From Phascolarctobacterium sp. (GTDB taxonomy: Bacteria > Bacillota > Negativicutes > Acidaminococcales > Acidaminococcaceae), in assembly GCF_030531065.1 (NCBI RefSeq), contig NZ_JAUNOQ010000007.1:1-64000 (forward strand): a stretch of 64,000 bases of DNA, read 5' to 3'. Shown in pieces: positions 15,542 through 25,062 of this stretch. The stretch's first letter is position 1. Each line of letters begins with the position of its first letter. Position numbers and translations under genes: made by a program. The notes beneath the pieces are model-generated. The model did not search any database. It had not been told where the DNA came from and saw only the letters and a program-made list of their open reading frames with translations.

Positions 15542-16950
15542 CTGTCGACCCTTTGAATATCGAATTTATTTATCGCCGCAATTTTCGTCTGCAGCGTCCC
15601 GTCCCGGAATTGCACCCGGAAGGGAAAGGCGCTAGCCCCGGAATAAATTATCGCCGCGGCCAGCATCATTACTTCGCCGCGCGTATCGGCAGGGCAGTCC
15701 TCCACAGGCACTGCGTCTTTGTCGCCCAATAAATTTTCCAAATACGCGGCGGCGTTCCGCATACTATATCTGTCTGGATATTCCTTCAACAATTCGTCCG
15801 TCAGCCGCCGCTTTTCTTCTTCGCTGAGCGTCGCCGCTTCTAAGCCCGCGGTTTTAGCGTTGGGCTTGACGCGCTTGCGCCTGTTGATGGACTTCCTGCC
15901 GACGAAGCCATAGCTCAAGAGGCGGCTGCAGGCGGCCAGCTTTTGCAAAGCTTCTTCGCGCTCTGCCTGCGGCAAGTCTTTCAGCGCCAGCAATAAGCGG
16001 TTGAGTTGCTGCTCCAAATTATTGCTGGCGCCCAAAACCATCATCATGCGCACGGAATAAAGATTGTAGTACGTATTGATTCTTTTGTCGATATAGCTCA
16101 TCTCGTTTTCGTATTCCAGATTCAGGAACACGTCGAGCTGGTCGAACATACCGTTGATATGCTCTCTGGCGGCTCCGGCGTCGGCGTTATACAAACTTCT
16201 GTATTCCGTTTCCATTTTGGCCGCCAGCTCGGAGCGCCGCAATTTGTTGAGCAGCCTGTTGATATTCTGCAAATAAACGGGAATCGACCCGCTGCGCTTG
16301 ATAAAAAAGTAATCGTTAAAAAAGCGTTTTAAAAGTTCGTCCTTCAGCAAAAATTGCCCGAAGCTGTTGGCGTCGCTCAATTTCATCACCAGGCGCATAA
16401 TCGTGCGGATGCTGTCCTTGAGCGCCAGCAATTCGTTTTTCAAATCGGCGGCGTATTCCGAAAGCGGCTCCAAGACGTTGGTATAAGGACGGACGGCGCG
16501 CGCGCTGTCTTTTTCCAGCGCCGAACGCAGCACCTCGTAAATAGAAAAAATGCGGTTCGTAATGGCGCCGTTGGCGTCGCGCTGAAAAATTTTTTCCATC
16601 GCGCCGATGAGCTGGCGGCAGTAAATATTGACGGCGGCTATATTGTCGCCGCTGCGTCCTATTTCTCTTTCGGACAGCCAGCCGCAGCGCCGGAAATAGC
16701 GGATGATAGCGGCGGCGTTATCCTGCGCCGAGTATTGCCCGCTGATTTCGTCGCCGATGTTTTCCGTTTCCAAAACGTACTGGCAATTTTCTAAATACAG
16801 GCAAATCCTGTCCTTAGCGTCCTGCTCGTATAACACGGGTAAGGTTTTCGACGCTTCGACGAACAGCTTAATGCATTCCCAATATATTTCTTTATTTTTA
16901 CAACAAAAGGGGTTGAAGAAATTATCGTTGATATTTTTTAATAACGACAC
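15538..16950 (-). CDS. jetA: Wadjet kleisin subunit JetA (DUF5716-like)
   Basis: 470 residues, almost entirely helical. It begins MSLLKNINDNFFNPF and contains the CGWLSEREIG winged-helix-like motif (about 90-100), features of the JetA family annotated as DUF5716 rather than the DUF3375 type. It is the first gene of the operon. The start is GTG, preceded by GAAGGGGG. I leave the Wadjet subtype open; the JetA type points away from type I. An 85-bp fragment of the aminotransferase gene lies 34 bp upstream. Confidence 0.82.
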   Translation of the reverse strand: MSLLKNINDNFFNPFCCKNKEIYWECIKLFVEASKTLPVLYEQDAKDRICLYLENCQYVLETENIGDEISGQYSAQDNAAAIIRYFRRCGWLSEREIGRSGDNIAAVNIYCRQLIGAMEKIFQRDANGAITNRIFSIYEVLRSALEKDSARAVRPYTNVLEPLSEYAADLKNELLALKDSIRTIMRLVMKLSDANSFGQFLLKDELLKRFFNDYFFIKRSGSIPVYLQNINRLLNKLRRSELAAKMETEYRSLYNADAGAAREHINGMFDQLDVFLNLEYENEMSYIDKRINTYYNLYSVRMMMVLGASNNLEQQLNRLLLALKDLPQAEREEALQKLAACSRLLSYGFVGRKSINRRKRVKPNAKTAGLEAATLSEEEKRRLTDELLKEYPDRYSMRNAAAYLENLLGDKDAVPVEDCPADTRGEVMMLAAAIIYSGASAFPFRVQFRDGTLQTKIAAINKFDIQRVDR

Positions 16951-16983
16951 TTCTTCACCCCCTTCAAAAATTTTTCTCGCTTA

Positions 16984-17068
16984 TTTTTACAAATCCTCGA
17001 TAACGTCCGCCGTCTGCCTTACCGCGTCGCGGAACTCTTCCAAAACGTGGTCGATGACTGCCAACGGC
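16984..17068. repeat. 85-bp direct repeat (left copy): displaced 3' end of the aminotransferase gene
   Basis: Identical to 24978-25062, which contains the stop codon and last 27 codons of the aminotransferase gene. Here it is an isolated fragment without the rest of the gene. Both copies have the same orientation and bracket the restriction/SIR2-HerA island, as expected of attachment-site-like boundaries. Confidence 0.95.
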
Positions 17069-17276
17069 CGGCTGTATTTTCATCAACGGCGACCACCAAA
17101 GCTTCGACATTGTAGGAACTTATATCTTAAACAATTTTGTTTCTTCCAATTGGCTTACTTAGCCATATTATCTTAGCTATATGATGGAAGCTTATCAAAA
17201 CTTTATCAATGATGATCAACTTTGAAGATGATTTGATATAAATTGTTACGGGTAATTATACACCGGAACCAACATC

Positions 17277-17304
17277 ATTATAACATATTTATGGTAACAA
17301 TCAA
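17277..17304 (-). promoter_or_regulatory. Candidate jetABCD promoter
   Basis: -35 TTGATT (17304-17299), 16-bp spacer, -10 TATAAT (17282-17277) on the minus strand, about 325 bp upstream of jetA. It lies inside the island's left end (17069-17349, where no gene is seen), so insertion may have replaced the original upstream region of Wadjet. Confidence 0.45.
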
Positions 17305-17349
17305 AATAAGCCTTCGATTTTCTGATGTTATTTATTTAAGGATGGTTTG

Positions 17350-19053
17350 TTATTTTGACTGTTTTCTCAATGCTTCTACGGCACTGTCAATATCTACAGA
17401 AGGAGATTCCTTAGACCATTCATCCCAAAAATCAATAGTTGCACTTCGTGGCTTCATATCAGGTGGCGTAACTCGGATTCTACTTGGCAACAAACTGGCA
17501 TCTCCAACAACAAGTGCCTCTCCTATATCTAATATTGGAAGCATTTCTGCATAATCGCCTAAACTGTCCGGCAATAGCCGTTTTACAACTGCTTGGTCAT
17601 CAACGTTAGTAAGTCGCATTGCAATAAAATTATTACTTTGACTTAGTACAGTGCGATTTACTTCTGAAGGACGCTGAGATATTACAACTAATCCAATCCC
17701 GTATTTTCTACCTTCCTTTGAGATTCGTTCAAATGTTACCAAACTGGCATCGTCAATGCTTTTTTCAGTATTGGCAGGAATATACAAATGTGCTTCATCG
17801 CAAAAAAGCGCAATTGGATGCCGATGAGCAGAGTTTGTCCATTGCTGCACAGAAAAGATAACACGAGCGATAAGAGACACTATTAACGTAAGAATATCAG
17901 ACGGTACTTCCGAAAAATCAATAATCTTTACTCCTTTTTTGCCAGCGATAGATGGTAACATCAATTTACTACACAGTTCACTCATATAATCATAGTTGAG
18001 CAAACGTTTTTCTGATGCAAACATGAAATTCAACCGCTTATCTTTTTGTTTGGTTTCCAGACGTTGAATAAAGCGAGTCAATTTGCCGAAGTAGGGCCCC
18101 TGTTTTTCGCTTCTGGCACCAGAAACCATTTCTGTATCTTTAGACTTTAGGAAAGCAAGCAAATCGTCAAGGCTATATGGAACAGGACTATCCAACGTGA
18201 TGTTTGCTTCCATTTCAGCTTTATTTGCATTCCTCAGAAATTCTTTCTTTCCATCAATAACTGCGCTACTAAACATCATTGCCTGATTTGGAGCGTTATT
18301 GTCACTTCGGTCAAGCATGAGCGAGAGCATTTCTTCATACGTCAGAAGCCAATACGGAAGGAAAAGCATTCCTTCCTCTATAGCATCATTTGGTCCTGCC
18401 ACCTTAAGGTGTGTAAAATTATCACCTTGTAGAGAAGAATACTCCCCGTGAATATCGAACAGTATTGCATCTGCTGATTTGAGAGCTGCAACCTGTTCAA
18501 GAATTTTGGCAACACACCATGATTTTCCGGAACCTGTACTACCGACAATTACAGCATGGCGCTGAAATAATTTATTTCCGTTTAGCCAAGCTGTGGCATC
18601 TTCATCAATTGAATAGTTTCCAATTTGTAAACTAACTGCATCTTCTCCTTCGGGAATAGATGATATTGCTTGCATAAATCGTTTTAACCTATCTCCGTGG
18701 ATAAGGTGGCATTCTGCATTTATCGTTGGTATAGTCGCCAAGGAACGACGAAATACATTTTCTTTTCCAGCCTCTCTATCAAAGTGTGTTCCTATAAGAA
18801 TGACTTTGATAATATTAAACCCAAGCTCTGGGGTTAAATCTGCAGTTGAATCACTATATGCTGACTTGCGAATAATTTTCGACACCAAGCCAATCAAGTG
18901 TTGTCCTATTTTTGAACTTTGGATGGAGATTAAATGATTCACTTGTAGACCTCGTAATTTATCATCATTCTCCACTTTAACAATAACCGTAGATGTGTCT
19001 ACACTTTCAACAGTACCCAGCAGTTCCTCTGGTGTATATTCAAATATGCTCAT
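17350..19053 (-). CDS. herA: HerA-type ATPase (SIR2-HerA defence pair)
   Basis: 567 residues. It has an N-terminal HAS-barrel-like beta domain, Walker A VGSTGSGKSW (about 170-180), Walker B IALFCDEAHLY, and a downstream sensor region, SQRPSEV. HerA hexamers are DNA translocases. When encoded next to a SIR2 NADase they form a large complex that depletes NAD+ or cuts DNA on phage infection. The start at 19053 follows AAGGAGGGG. The SIR2 gene ends 11 bp upstream. Last gene of the four-gene island operon. Confidence 0.88.
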   Translation of the reverse strand: MSIFEYTPEELLGTVESVDTSTVIVKVENDDKLRGLQVNHLISIQSSKIGQHLIGLVSKIIRKSAYSDSTADLTPELGFNIIKVILIGTHFDREAGKENVFRRSLATIPTINAECHLIHGDRLKRFMQAISSIPEGEDAVSLQIGNYSIDEDATAWLNGNKLFQRHAVIVGSTGSGKSWCVAKILEQVAALKSADAILFDIHGEYSSLQGDNFTHLKVAGPNDAIEEGMLFLPYWLLTYEEMLSLMLDRSDNNAPNQAMMFSSAVIDGKKEFLRNANKAEMEANITLDSPVPYSLDDLLAFLKSKDTEMVSGARSEKQGPYFGKLTRFIQRLETKQKDKRLNFMFASEKRLLNYDYMSELCSKLMLPSIAGKKGVKIIDFSEVPSDILTLIVSLIARVIFSVQQWTNSAHRHPIALFCDEAHLYIPANTEKSIDDASLVTFERISKEGRKYGIGLVVISQRPSEVNRTVLSQSNNFIAMRLTNVDDQAVVKRLLPDSLGDYAEMLPILDIGEALVVGDASLLPSRIRVTPPDMKPRSATIDFWDEWSKESPSVDIDSAVEALRKQSK

Positions 19054-19064
19054 TCTACCCCTCC

Positions 19065-20063
19065 TTACCAAATATTTAAGAAGTTATCCAACAGCCAATA
19101 TTGCCCTTCGTAGGTTTCTTCCCATCCGTTTCCATATACCTTGGTATGCAAATCATCCGCATTCTCAAAAACGAGATATTTCTGTATTCCTGCATCAACA
19201 ATATGTTTTCGGCAAGCTGCTGTCATTGTTCTTGCAAGAACAACAATTGGCTTACCTTTAGAAATTTGAGTTAAAAGCTTTGGTTGAATATGTTCGTCAT
19301 TAAACCCATAACCAATACATAAGTATGCACCTGCCTGCACAAATGCGTTGTCTGCTTCCGCAATCATTGTCCTGTATGGCTCATCGTGTATAGTACTATA
19401 CTTTTCCTTCCCGGGAGGAATAATTAGCGGTTGAAAAGTATCTGGAATTTTTCGCGACAGAGGAAAAGCTGCCACAGTTCCATCAGGAGCTATAAACCAA
19501 TCCAATGAGCCATGAACTTTCCAAATATCGACAACCCGCTCCCGAGCACGTGTACGCCGCATTCTTAACTGTGCTACAGGTAGCTCTAATTTCTTTATCA
19601 ACGTTCCTTCAAAACCTGTAACTGTAGTTGCACCAACTCCATCCGCAGAATATTCAGCCAAGCGATCATAATTGGTTGTAACAATTACCGCTTTATTGGG
19701 AGTAGGTGCGAGTACCTTTCGAATTAGATCAGCCAAAGCCTGAGGCGGATTTACGGAATTTCTATCAAAATAAGAAAGATCATTTTCGTTGACCGTTTTC
19801 CAAACAACACATCTTATGGCGTTTAATGTTTGAGGTAACAACGCAACTGAATCTATGGCACTCTCAAGCCCTAAACTATCTATCGCCGTACAGAGTGTAC
19901 CATAATTAGGATCGGAAATAACAATGGCTGATTTCTTTATTTCTTCCGCAAGAATCCCCATAGAAGGAAGCCCGTATGGCATAGATGCACCAGAGCCTAA
20001 AACAATCAATGGCCTATTCTCCAAATATTCCTGTAGCATACTCATACATACGTTCCATTCCAT
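19065..20063 (-). CDS. SIR2-like NADase defence protein
   Basis: 332 residues. The SIR2 Rossmann core shows VLGSGASMPYG (about 21-31), TTNYD (about 130) with the NAD-binding/catalytic Asn, and WKVHGSLDW (about 195) with the catalytic His; a second GYGFND motif lies in the C-terminal half. Bacterial defence SIR2 proteins hydrolyse NAD+ to halt infected cells. Adjacent to HerA, it matches the described SIR2-HerA pair. Key residues look intact. The first ATG is used; ATGs 6 and 8 codons later are possible. Confidence 0.88.
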   Translation of the reverse strand: MEWNVCMSMLQEYLENRPLIVLGSGASMPYGLPSMGILAEEIKKSAIVISDPNYGTLCTAIDSLGLESAIDSVALLPQTLNAIRCVVWKTVNENDLSYFDRNSVNPPQALADLIRKVLAPTPNKAVIVTTNYDRLAEYSADGVGATTVTGFEGTLIKKLELPVAQLRMRRTRARERVVDIWKVHGSLDWFIAPDGTVAAFPLSRKIPDTFQPLIIPPGKEKYSTIHDEPYRTMIAEADNAFVQAGAYLCIGYGFNDEHIQPKLLTQISKGKPIVVLARTMTAACRKHIVDAGIQKYLVFENADDLHTKVYGNGWEETYEGQYWLLDNFLNIW

Positions 20064-20088
20064 TTAGTTCCACTTCCTTCCTTTGCCA

Positions 20089-21735
20089 TTAGCTAAAATG
20101 TTTTTCGTTGTATCCTCGCCCTAATCTTCTTTTCTGCATTTTCTTCCAAATAGCACGACACTTTTGACATATCTTAGAATCAATGCCTAACACATTTACA
20201 AGTAGTTCATTATCAACTGCATCCAGAGCATTTTCAATATCTCCATCGCAACGAACTACAGAATCAATATATGTCAACAACCCATCTCTAAGCGCAGAAT
20301 CAATTTTTTCTACCTTGGGCAGCAAAATATTCCCCATTTCACTAGGAAGAATTTCAAGTACACCACCACCATAGCTTCGTCCACAAATCTCGGTGAACGC
20401 AAAAGAAATGCTATTATAATAAGCAAGAAGAATAGTCTGTGGATCAACACCATCATTGAATTTCATTCTGTGCATCGTGTCCGTCGATACCGCATCGCAT
20501 TTATTCAAGACAAACTTTGGATAAAAGTTGTTTCTTCTCAAGAAAAACGCATCTGGCACCCATACAGAAGGAATAATATACCATCTATCCCTGATGGAGC
20601 ATTTGTAGCCCTCATGCTCTCCACTCTTTTCACCAAGCAAAATATACTCTTTATGTTCAGCAGGGTATTCTTCGTATGGAGTATCCGGGAAGTTAATCAG
20701 TCTTGCACGCTTACCTGTAGTCTTATTTCTTTCCCAATCTTCTGTTGTGAAATATATTCCATGAGTATGAGAACTTCTGCCCACCAGTGGAAGAGTCACA
20801 TCATCCAAATGATAGCGCTTAGAAGTACCTTCTGTAATTGAAAAATAACTATTATTTCCGGTTGTTATTCCAACGTTAATTATGCCATAATCAGAGAATT
20901 TTGCAAATCGCTCATCTGCACGGAGTTTCTGAATAAGAGCCATTTCATCAGCTGATACAAAGTATTTCGTCCATTTCTCCTTGACATGTTGCATTTTCTG
21001 GAAGCCGTTCTGTTCCAGATCTAGCCGCGAAAAACTGTCTAGATCATTCATTTCAATAATACGGATGCCCTTTTCTTCAGCTCCCTTTTCCCCAATAAAA
21101 ACGACTACTTCCTGCTCTATATCAGGAAACACAAGTTGTTCAAAGGTTATCAGCGTAATCTTTGCCAATTGCTCCGAAAGGAATAAGCGCAAGTCTTCGG
21201 CATATGCAACCTGGAGAATCTCTGCCGGTATGATAAAAGCAATTCTTCCATTATTAGAAAGCAACTGCACGCACGCTACCAAGAACGCCACCCAAGCATT
21301 GATAAGCTTGTTTGACTTCATCCCATGTGATGTAAGTATCTTCGATTGTAGTTCTCTCTGAGACTCTGTTAAATACTGATAGCGGATATAGGGAGGGTTT
21401 CCGAGAATCAAATCATAAAGTTTTTGACCAAGTATGCTGGTATAAAATTTGAAGAAATCTTCATTGAAAACCTGAATATGCTTATTGCAGCAATAAGTCT
21501 TTTTGACTTTTTCTACTTCATCAGACTCAATCTCAACAGCATCTATAGAGTCGATGTCATCCATTATACCTAATTGTGCAAGGCTATCGAGGAAGACTCC
21601 ATCACCACAACTTGGCTCAAGAACAGATTTAATATTTTCATGCGCAACAAGCCTAACCATAGCATTTGCAAATTGCAATGGTGTATAGTAAGCTCCTCGT
21701 AACTTCTGCTCTGAACTATCCTTCTTGAGTCTCAT
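20089..21735 (-). CDS. N6-adenine DNA methyltransferase (Eco57I-like)
   Basis: 548 residues. It has N-terminal YYTP, motif I EPSCGDGVFLD (about 41-51) and motif IV LGNPPYIRY (about 113-121), the NPPY of adenine methyltransferases. The C-terminal half looks like a TaqI/Eco57I-type target recognition region. It probably methylates the second strand of an asymmetric site recognised by the enzyme at 21750-24746, as in Eco57I-type systems with a separate modification enzyme. It starts 14 bp after that gene. Confidence 0.85.
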   Translation of the reverse strand: MRLKKDSSEQKLRGAYYTPLQFANAMVRLVAHENIKSVLEPSCGDGVFLDSLAQLGIMDDIDSIDAVEIESDEVEKVKKTYCCNKHIQVFNEDFFKFYTSILGQKLYDLILGNPPYIRYQYLTESQRELQSKILTSHGMKSNKLINAWVAFLVACVQLLSNNGRIAFIIPAEILQVAYAEDLRLFLSEQLAKITLITFEQLVFPDIEQEVVVFIGEKGAEEKGIRIIEMNDLDSFSRLDLEQNGFQKMQHVKEKWTKYFVSADEMALIQKLRADERFAKFSDYGIINVGITTGNNSYFSITEGTSKRYHLDDVTLPLVGRSSHTHGIYFTTEDWERNKTTGKRARLINFPDTPYEEYPAEHKEYILLGEKSGEHEGYKCSIRDRWYIIPSVWVPDAFFLRRNNFYPKFVLNKCDAVSTDTMHRMKFNDGVDPQTILLAYYNSISFAFTEICGRSYGGGVLEILPSEMGNILLPKVEKIDSALRDGLLTYIDSVVRCDGDIENALDAVDNELLVNVLGIDSKICQKCRAIWKKMQKRRLGRGYNEKHFS

Positions 21736-21749
21736 TGTTAATACCTCAC

Positions 21750-24746
21750 TTAATAGTCGAGTCTATATACTCGATCAATCAATCCTTGGATCTCAGAAAC
21801 AAGAGCTTCTTTCTGTCTCTGCAACAGATTTGCAATACGTTTTGCTGGACGTCCAGACAGTACACCATTGATTTCGTATATCTCTCTACTTGCTGCCACC
21901 ACTCTGTCATGGATGGCTTTTTGTTCTTCTATGGCAAAATCCAACTCTACAAAGGGTAGTGTCGAAAGAACAAATGTACCACGAGCTGTAAATCCACCCT
22001 CGAAATCGCTACCTACGATCTCCAAGATTTTCTCTGTAATGGGGTTTGATAACCATGCCTGAATGTATTCGAGCGCATATGGGCTACCATCTTTTTTGCT
22101 AACCGCACAATATCCGGCAGTACCGCCTGACGCAATCAGAATATCATTCGTATCTATCACATACATGGGTTCTTTGCTTAACACACCAACTATCAATTTG
22201 GGCGTGTTAATAAATGCAGTCAAGGCTTGCGTCCTTCCGTACTGATACCATGTTTCTGCGGTGGCATTTGGAACGTCACGAGTTCCATCAGTGGAAACAC
22301 ACTTGGGAACTAAGCGATCATAATAAGCTAAGAGATAAGCATATGTCCCTGGATAACTATTTTGCATTTCATCTATGCGTATAAGATGTCCGTTGCTATC
22401 GTAAGGGAAAATAATCTGCTTATCAGTTGCAAGAATACTATACGAATTCAAGCCCTTTTCTGCTTTTTTGGTTGGTTTGAAATAAGGGCGAAGCAAGGCT
22501 TTCTCAAGGGTGTAATTACTACCATCCCTGTTGATTTCGACAGTATCGGCATATTCAGCCACAATTTCATCTGACGAGAACCAATATATGGGCGTTGGCC
22601 TTTCTGCGCTTGTTTGAATACCATTAAAAATCTCTGCGTGTTTTGTGATTGGGACAGACACTTCATCCAACCTTTGGAGCATTGTCAAAAATTCAAAATC
22701 AGTTGTCAGTCTCCATGGTAGTCTGTTCAACACGGAAGAATTAAGTTCGACGGAATTTACTTTCTCGCCTGCCCACAGTTTATTAGCAGAATCAACGCTA
22801 CTGTAAATAAATGTTGTCTGCTTTTCTTTGGAAAGCAGAATAATCGAACTGTAAATGGTTTTATCCTCGAACAGCTGTGCATCGCCAAAGTCATCCAGGC
22901 TGACGAGCAGCCGTTCTTTAGCAATCAGGCTACGCAATTTCTCGCCAGCGCCAATCTTAAAGAATTTGTTGGGAACAATGTAGCATACCAAACCATGTCG
23001 CTTGATCTTGTTAATTGCCTGCTCTATAAAAATAAAATATTTATCAAACTGCTTGTGCGACGTCATGTATTTCTTTTTGTAGATTTCTACTTCTGCACTC
23101 GGCAGCAGCGTGTGCATTCCCTCGGTATTCACATACGGAGGATTGCCAATAATCACGTCAAAGCCACATCCATTGTTAATTGAGTTCCAATCAAACGGAA
23201 CTATTTCCATCACCTGATGATTTACCCCACTTATACCATTTAGTTCAGCTTGACTGACGAGGGAGTTGCCGAATTGGATATTGCTACTCAGATCAGGAAG
23301 AATCGGAACAACATCTGCTACCGAAAGTACAGTTTCATCTTCAATCAGTTTGATTAACAAAGAAAACTTAGCTACTTCAACTGCATGGATGTCAATATCT
23401 ATGCCATAAATACATGAGCAAAGTATATCTTTCTTCTCTTGAAGGGGCAGTTTATATAAATCAATACCCGTTTCAATCAAGTGATCCCTCTGTCCATTGG
23501 AAATATACCACTGCACGCAATAATTCTGCAAATAGGCAAATGCTTCTTCCAGAAAAATACCAGAACCACAAGCAATATCAGCCACACTGATATCCAAAAT
23601 CTCAGAAGGATCTTTTTCTTCACACACTTTGGAAAGCGTTTTATCTACCATATACTTAACGATTTCTGTTGGTGTAGTAACAACAGATCTATTCTGGCAA
23701 TCTTTTTTCTTGCCAAGAGCAATAGTTTTGTTTTCAAGCAACACTAACTGCTCAGTTAAAAACATCTCGTAAATCTTTCCAAGCAAATTAGGCTCGATAA
23801 TATTAAACAAATAAGGACTCTGAGGGTAATACAAATTCTCAATAATCCTTTTAATAACTTCACAGGAAAGATCGAAAACAATGTCTTCACCGGAAAACAT
23901 TCCAGAATTGTAGCGCCGATCAGCAGAACGGAATAACTCCTCCAACTTGGACTGCAGTTGATCAGCATCAGTAATAGTATCTTTCAACTTGTGATACAAC
24001 GGCAAATTCTTATCTTCGCAAATTCTCAGGAAAACAATTTGGTTAATAAACTCCTGCACAACATCGTTCAGCACTTCCAACGAAGCATATCGACCCCCTT
24101 TAGCATACAGCTCATTACTAAGAGCCACACGCCATTCGTTAATTTGAGAAAGAAACAGTTCATCAACCTGGTGGGTTTGTCCTCCAGTTACAGGAAAGTT
24201 TTCATCTAGATAAGCATCGAAAGCACCAGAATAAACAGTGTCTCTTGCAATCAATCCTACAATTTCTTCAATCTTTTCTACATACTCGGTATAATGGTAC
24301 AATCTGTATCTTGCCACAGCACATCTATCATCTTCGTGGGCAATATGGCAGGTGTCATAGATTGCAAGATATTCAAAATTCGAGAGAACAGCCAAACGAT
24401 GCTTTGCATTCCAACCGTACTTTCTAGTCTGGATTGCCGGAGCCGGATCTCTGGTAATATCTACCGCAGGTTTCTTCGCCTCTACAAAGAATTTAGGTAC
24501 ACCTCTAAGCGTAATGGTATAGTCAGGGCGATCAGTTCGACTAGAATAATTCTCCGCAATAACTTCCCTATATTGAGGAGGCAATCCCTTTTCGTTTGCA
24601 ACATCCCACCCCAAAAGCTTTAACAGAGGATCAATATATTCAATTCTACAAGAATACTCATTATATGGACTTCTTGCGTCCTTATAGAACCCAATATTAG
24701 CATGAAAACGATCTACAAGATTCTGCAATTTGGTCAGGTTAGTCAT
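21750..24746 (-). CDS. Type IIG restriction-modification enzyme (Eco57I-like)
   Basis: 998 residues in a single-chain R-M layout. An N-terminal PD-(D/E)XK nuclease is marked by D75 in RPDYTI and E89-A-K91 in FFVEAKKP. A methyltransferase core follows with motif I DIACGSGIFLEE (about 388-399) and motif IV IGNPPYVNTEG (about 530). The C-terminus is a specificity domain. It is the first gene of the island operon. Motifs are complete, so it should be active. The sequence is more AT-rich than the flanking core genes, consistent with transfer. Confidence 0.9.
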   Translation of the reverse strand: MTNLTKLQNLVDRFHANIGFYKDARSPYNEYSCRIEYIDPLLKLLGWDVANEKGLPPQYREVIAENYSSRTDRPDYTITLRGVPKFFVEAKKPAVDITRDPAPAIQTRKYGWNAKHRLAVLSNFEYLAIYDTCHIAHEDDRCAVARYRLYHYTEYVEKIEEIVGLIARDTVYSGAFDAYLDENFPVTGGQTHQVDELFLSQINEWRVALSNELYAKGGRYASLEVLNDVVQEFINQIVFLRICEDKNLPLYHKLKDTITDADQLQSKLEELFRSADRRYNSGMFSGEDIVFDLSCEVIKRIIENLYYPQSPYLFNIIEPNLLGKIYEMFLTEQLVLLENKTIALGKKKDCQNRSVVTTPTEIVKYMVDKTLSKVCEEKDPSEILDISVADIACGSGIFLEEAFAYLQNYCVQWYISNGQRDHLIETGIDLYKLPLQEKKDILCSCIYGIDIDIHAVEVAKFSLLIKLIEDETVLSVADVVPILPDLSSNIQFGNSLVSQAELNGISGVNHQVMEIVPFDWNSINNGCGFDVIIGNPPYVNTEGMHTLLPSAEVEIYKKKYMTSHKQFDKYFIFIEQAINKIKRHGLVCYIVPNKFFKIGAGEKLRSLIAKERLLVSLDDFGDAQLFEDKTIYSSIILLSKEKQTTFIYSSVDSANKLWAGEKVNSVELNSSVLNRLPWRLTTDFEFLTMLQRLDEVSVPITKHAEIFNGIQTSAERPTPIYWFSSDEIVAEYADTVEINRDGSNYTLEKALLRPYFKPTKKAEKGLNSYSILATDKQIIFPYDSNGHLIRIDEMQNSYPGTYAYLLAYYDRLVPKCVSTDGTRDVPNATAETWYQYGRTQALTAFINTPKLIVGVLSKEPMYVIDTNDILIASGGTAGYCAVSKKDGSPYALEYIQAWLSNPITEKILEIVGSDFEGGFTARGTFVLSTLPFVELDFAIEEQKAIHDRVVAASREIYEINGVLSGRPAKRIANLLQRQKEALVSEIQGLIDRVYRLDY

Positions 24747-24857
24747 TACTGTACGCTACCTTTCTTTTATCGTTTGTCACATTTTCTGCATTTCTGAAAT
24801 GATGCAAATTCGACTCATACAAGTAGTACCGTCAATACGATTTGTCTTACATAGAAT

Positions 24858-24870
24858 TTGACATTGTCAA
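24858..24870. promoter_or_regulatory. Palindromic operator candidate upstream of the R-M operon
   Basis: TTGAC-ATT-GTCAA is a perfect 5-3-5 palindrome 112 bp upstream of the type IIG gene. One arm on the minus strand also reads as a consensus -35 (TTGACA). Restriction operons are often controlled by C-protein-type operators, but no controller gene is present. The region 24747-24977 otherwise holds no gene. Confidence 0.35.
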
Positions 24871-24977
24871 GATGTGATTTTCCATTTAGCAGTAGCTTCT
24901 CGAAACATAATAAAATCATTTATATCAACCACTTTGTAATTTGCAAATACAAAAGTTCACTGTATTATAGTTAGTAC

Positions 24978-25062
24978 TTTTTACAAATCCTCGATAACGT
25001 CCGCCGTCTGCCTTACCGCGTCGCGGAACTCTTCCAAAACGTGGTCGATGACTGCCAACGGC
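24978..25062. repeat. 85-bp direct repeat (right copy), 3' end of aminotransferase gene
   Basis: Second copy of 16984-17068, part of the intact aminotransferase gene and including its stop codon. Together they define an inserted segment of about 7,994 bp. Confidence 0.95.

Larger units (their letters stand above)
17069..24977. mobile_element. Restriction/SIR2-HerA island of about 8 kb
   Basis: The segment lies between 85-bp perfect direct repeats (16984-17068 and 24978-25062), the right one being the intact 3' end of the aminotransferase gene. It contains one four-gene defence operon and no integrase, transposase or conjugation gene. The DNA is more AT-rich than both flanks. Boundaries and foreign origin are well supported; the insertion mechanism is not visible. 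Confidence 0.75.
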
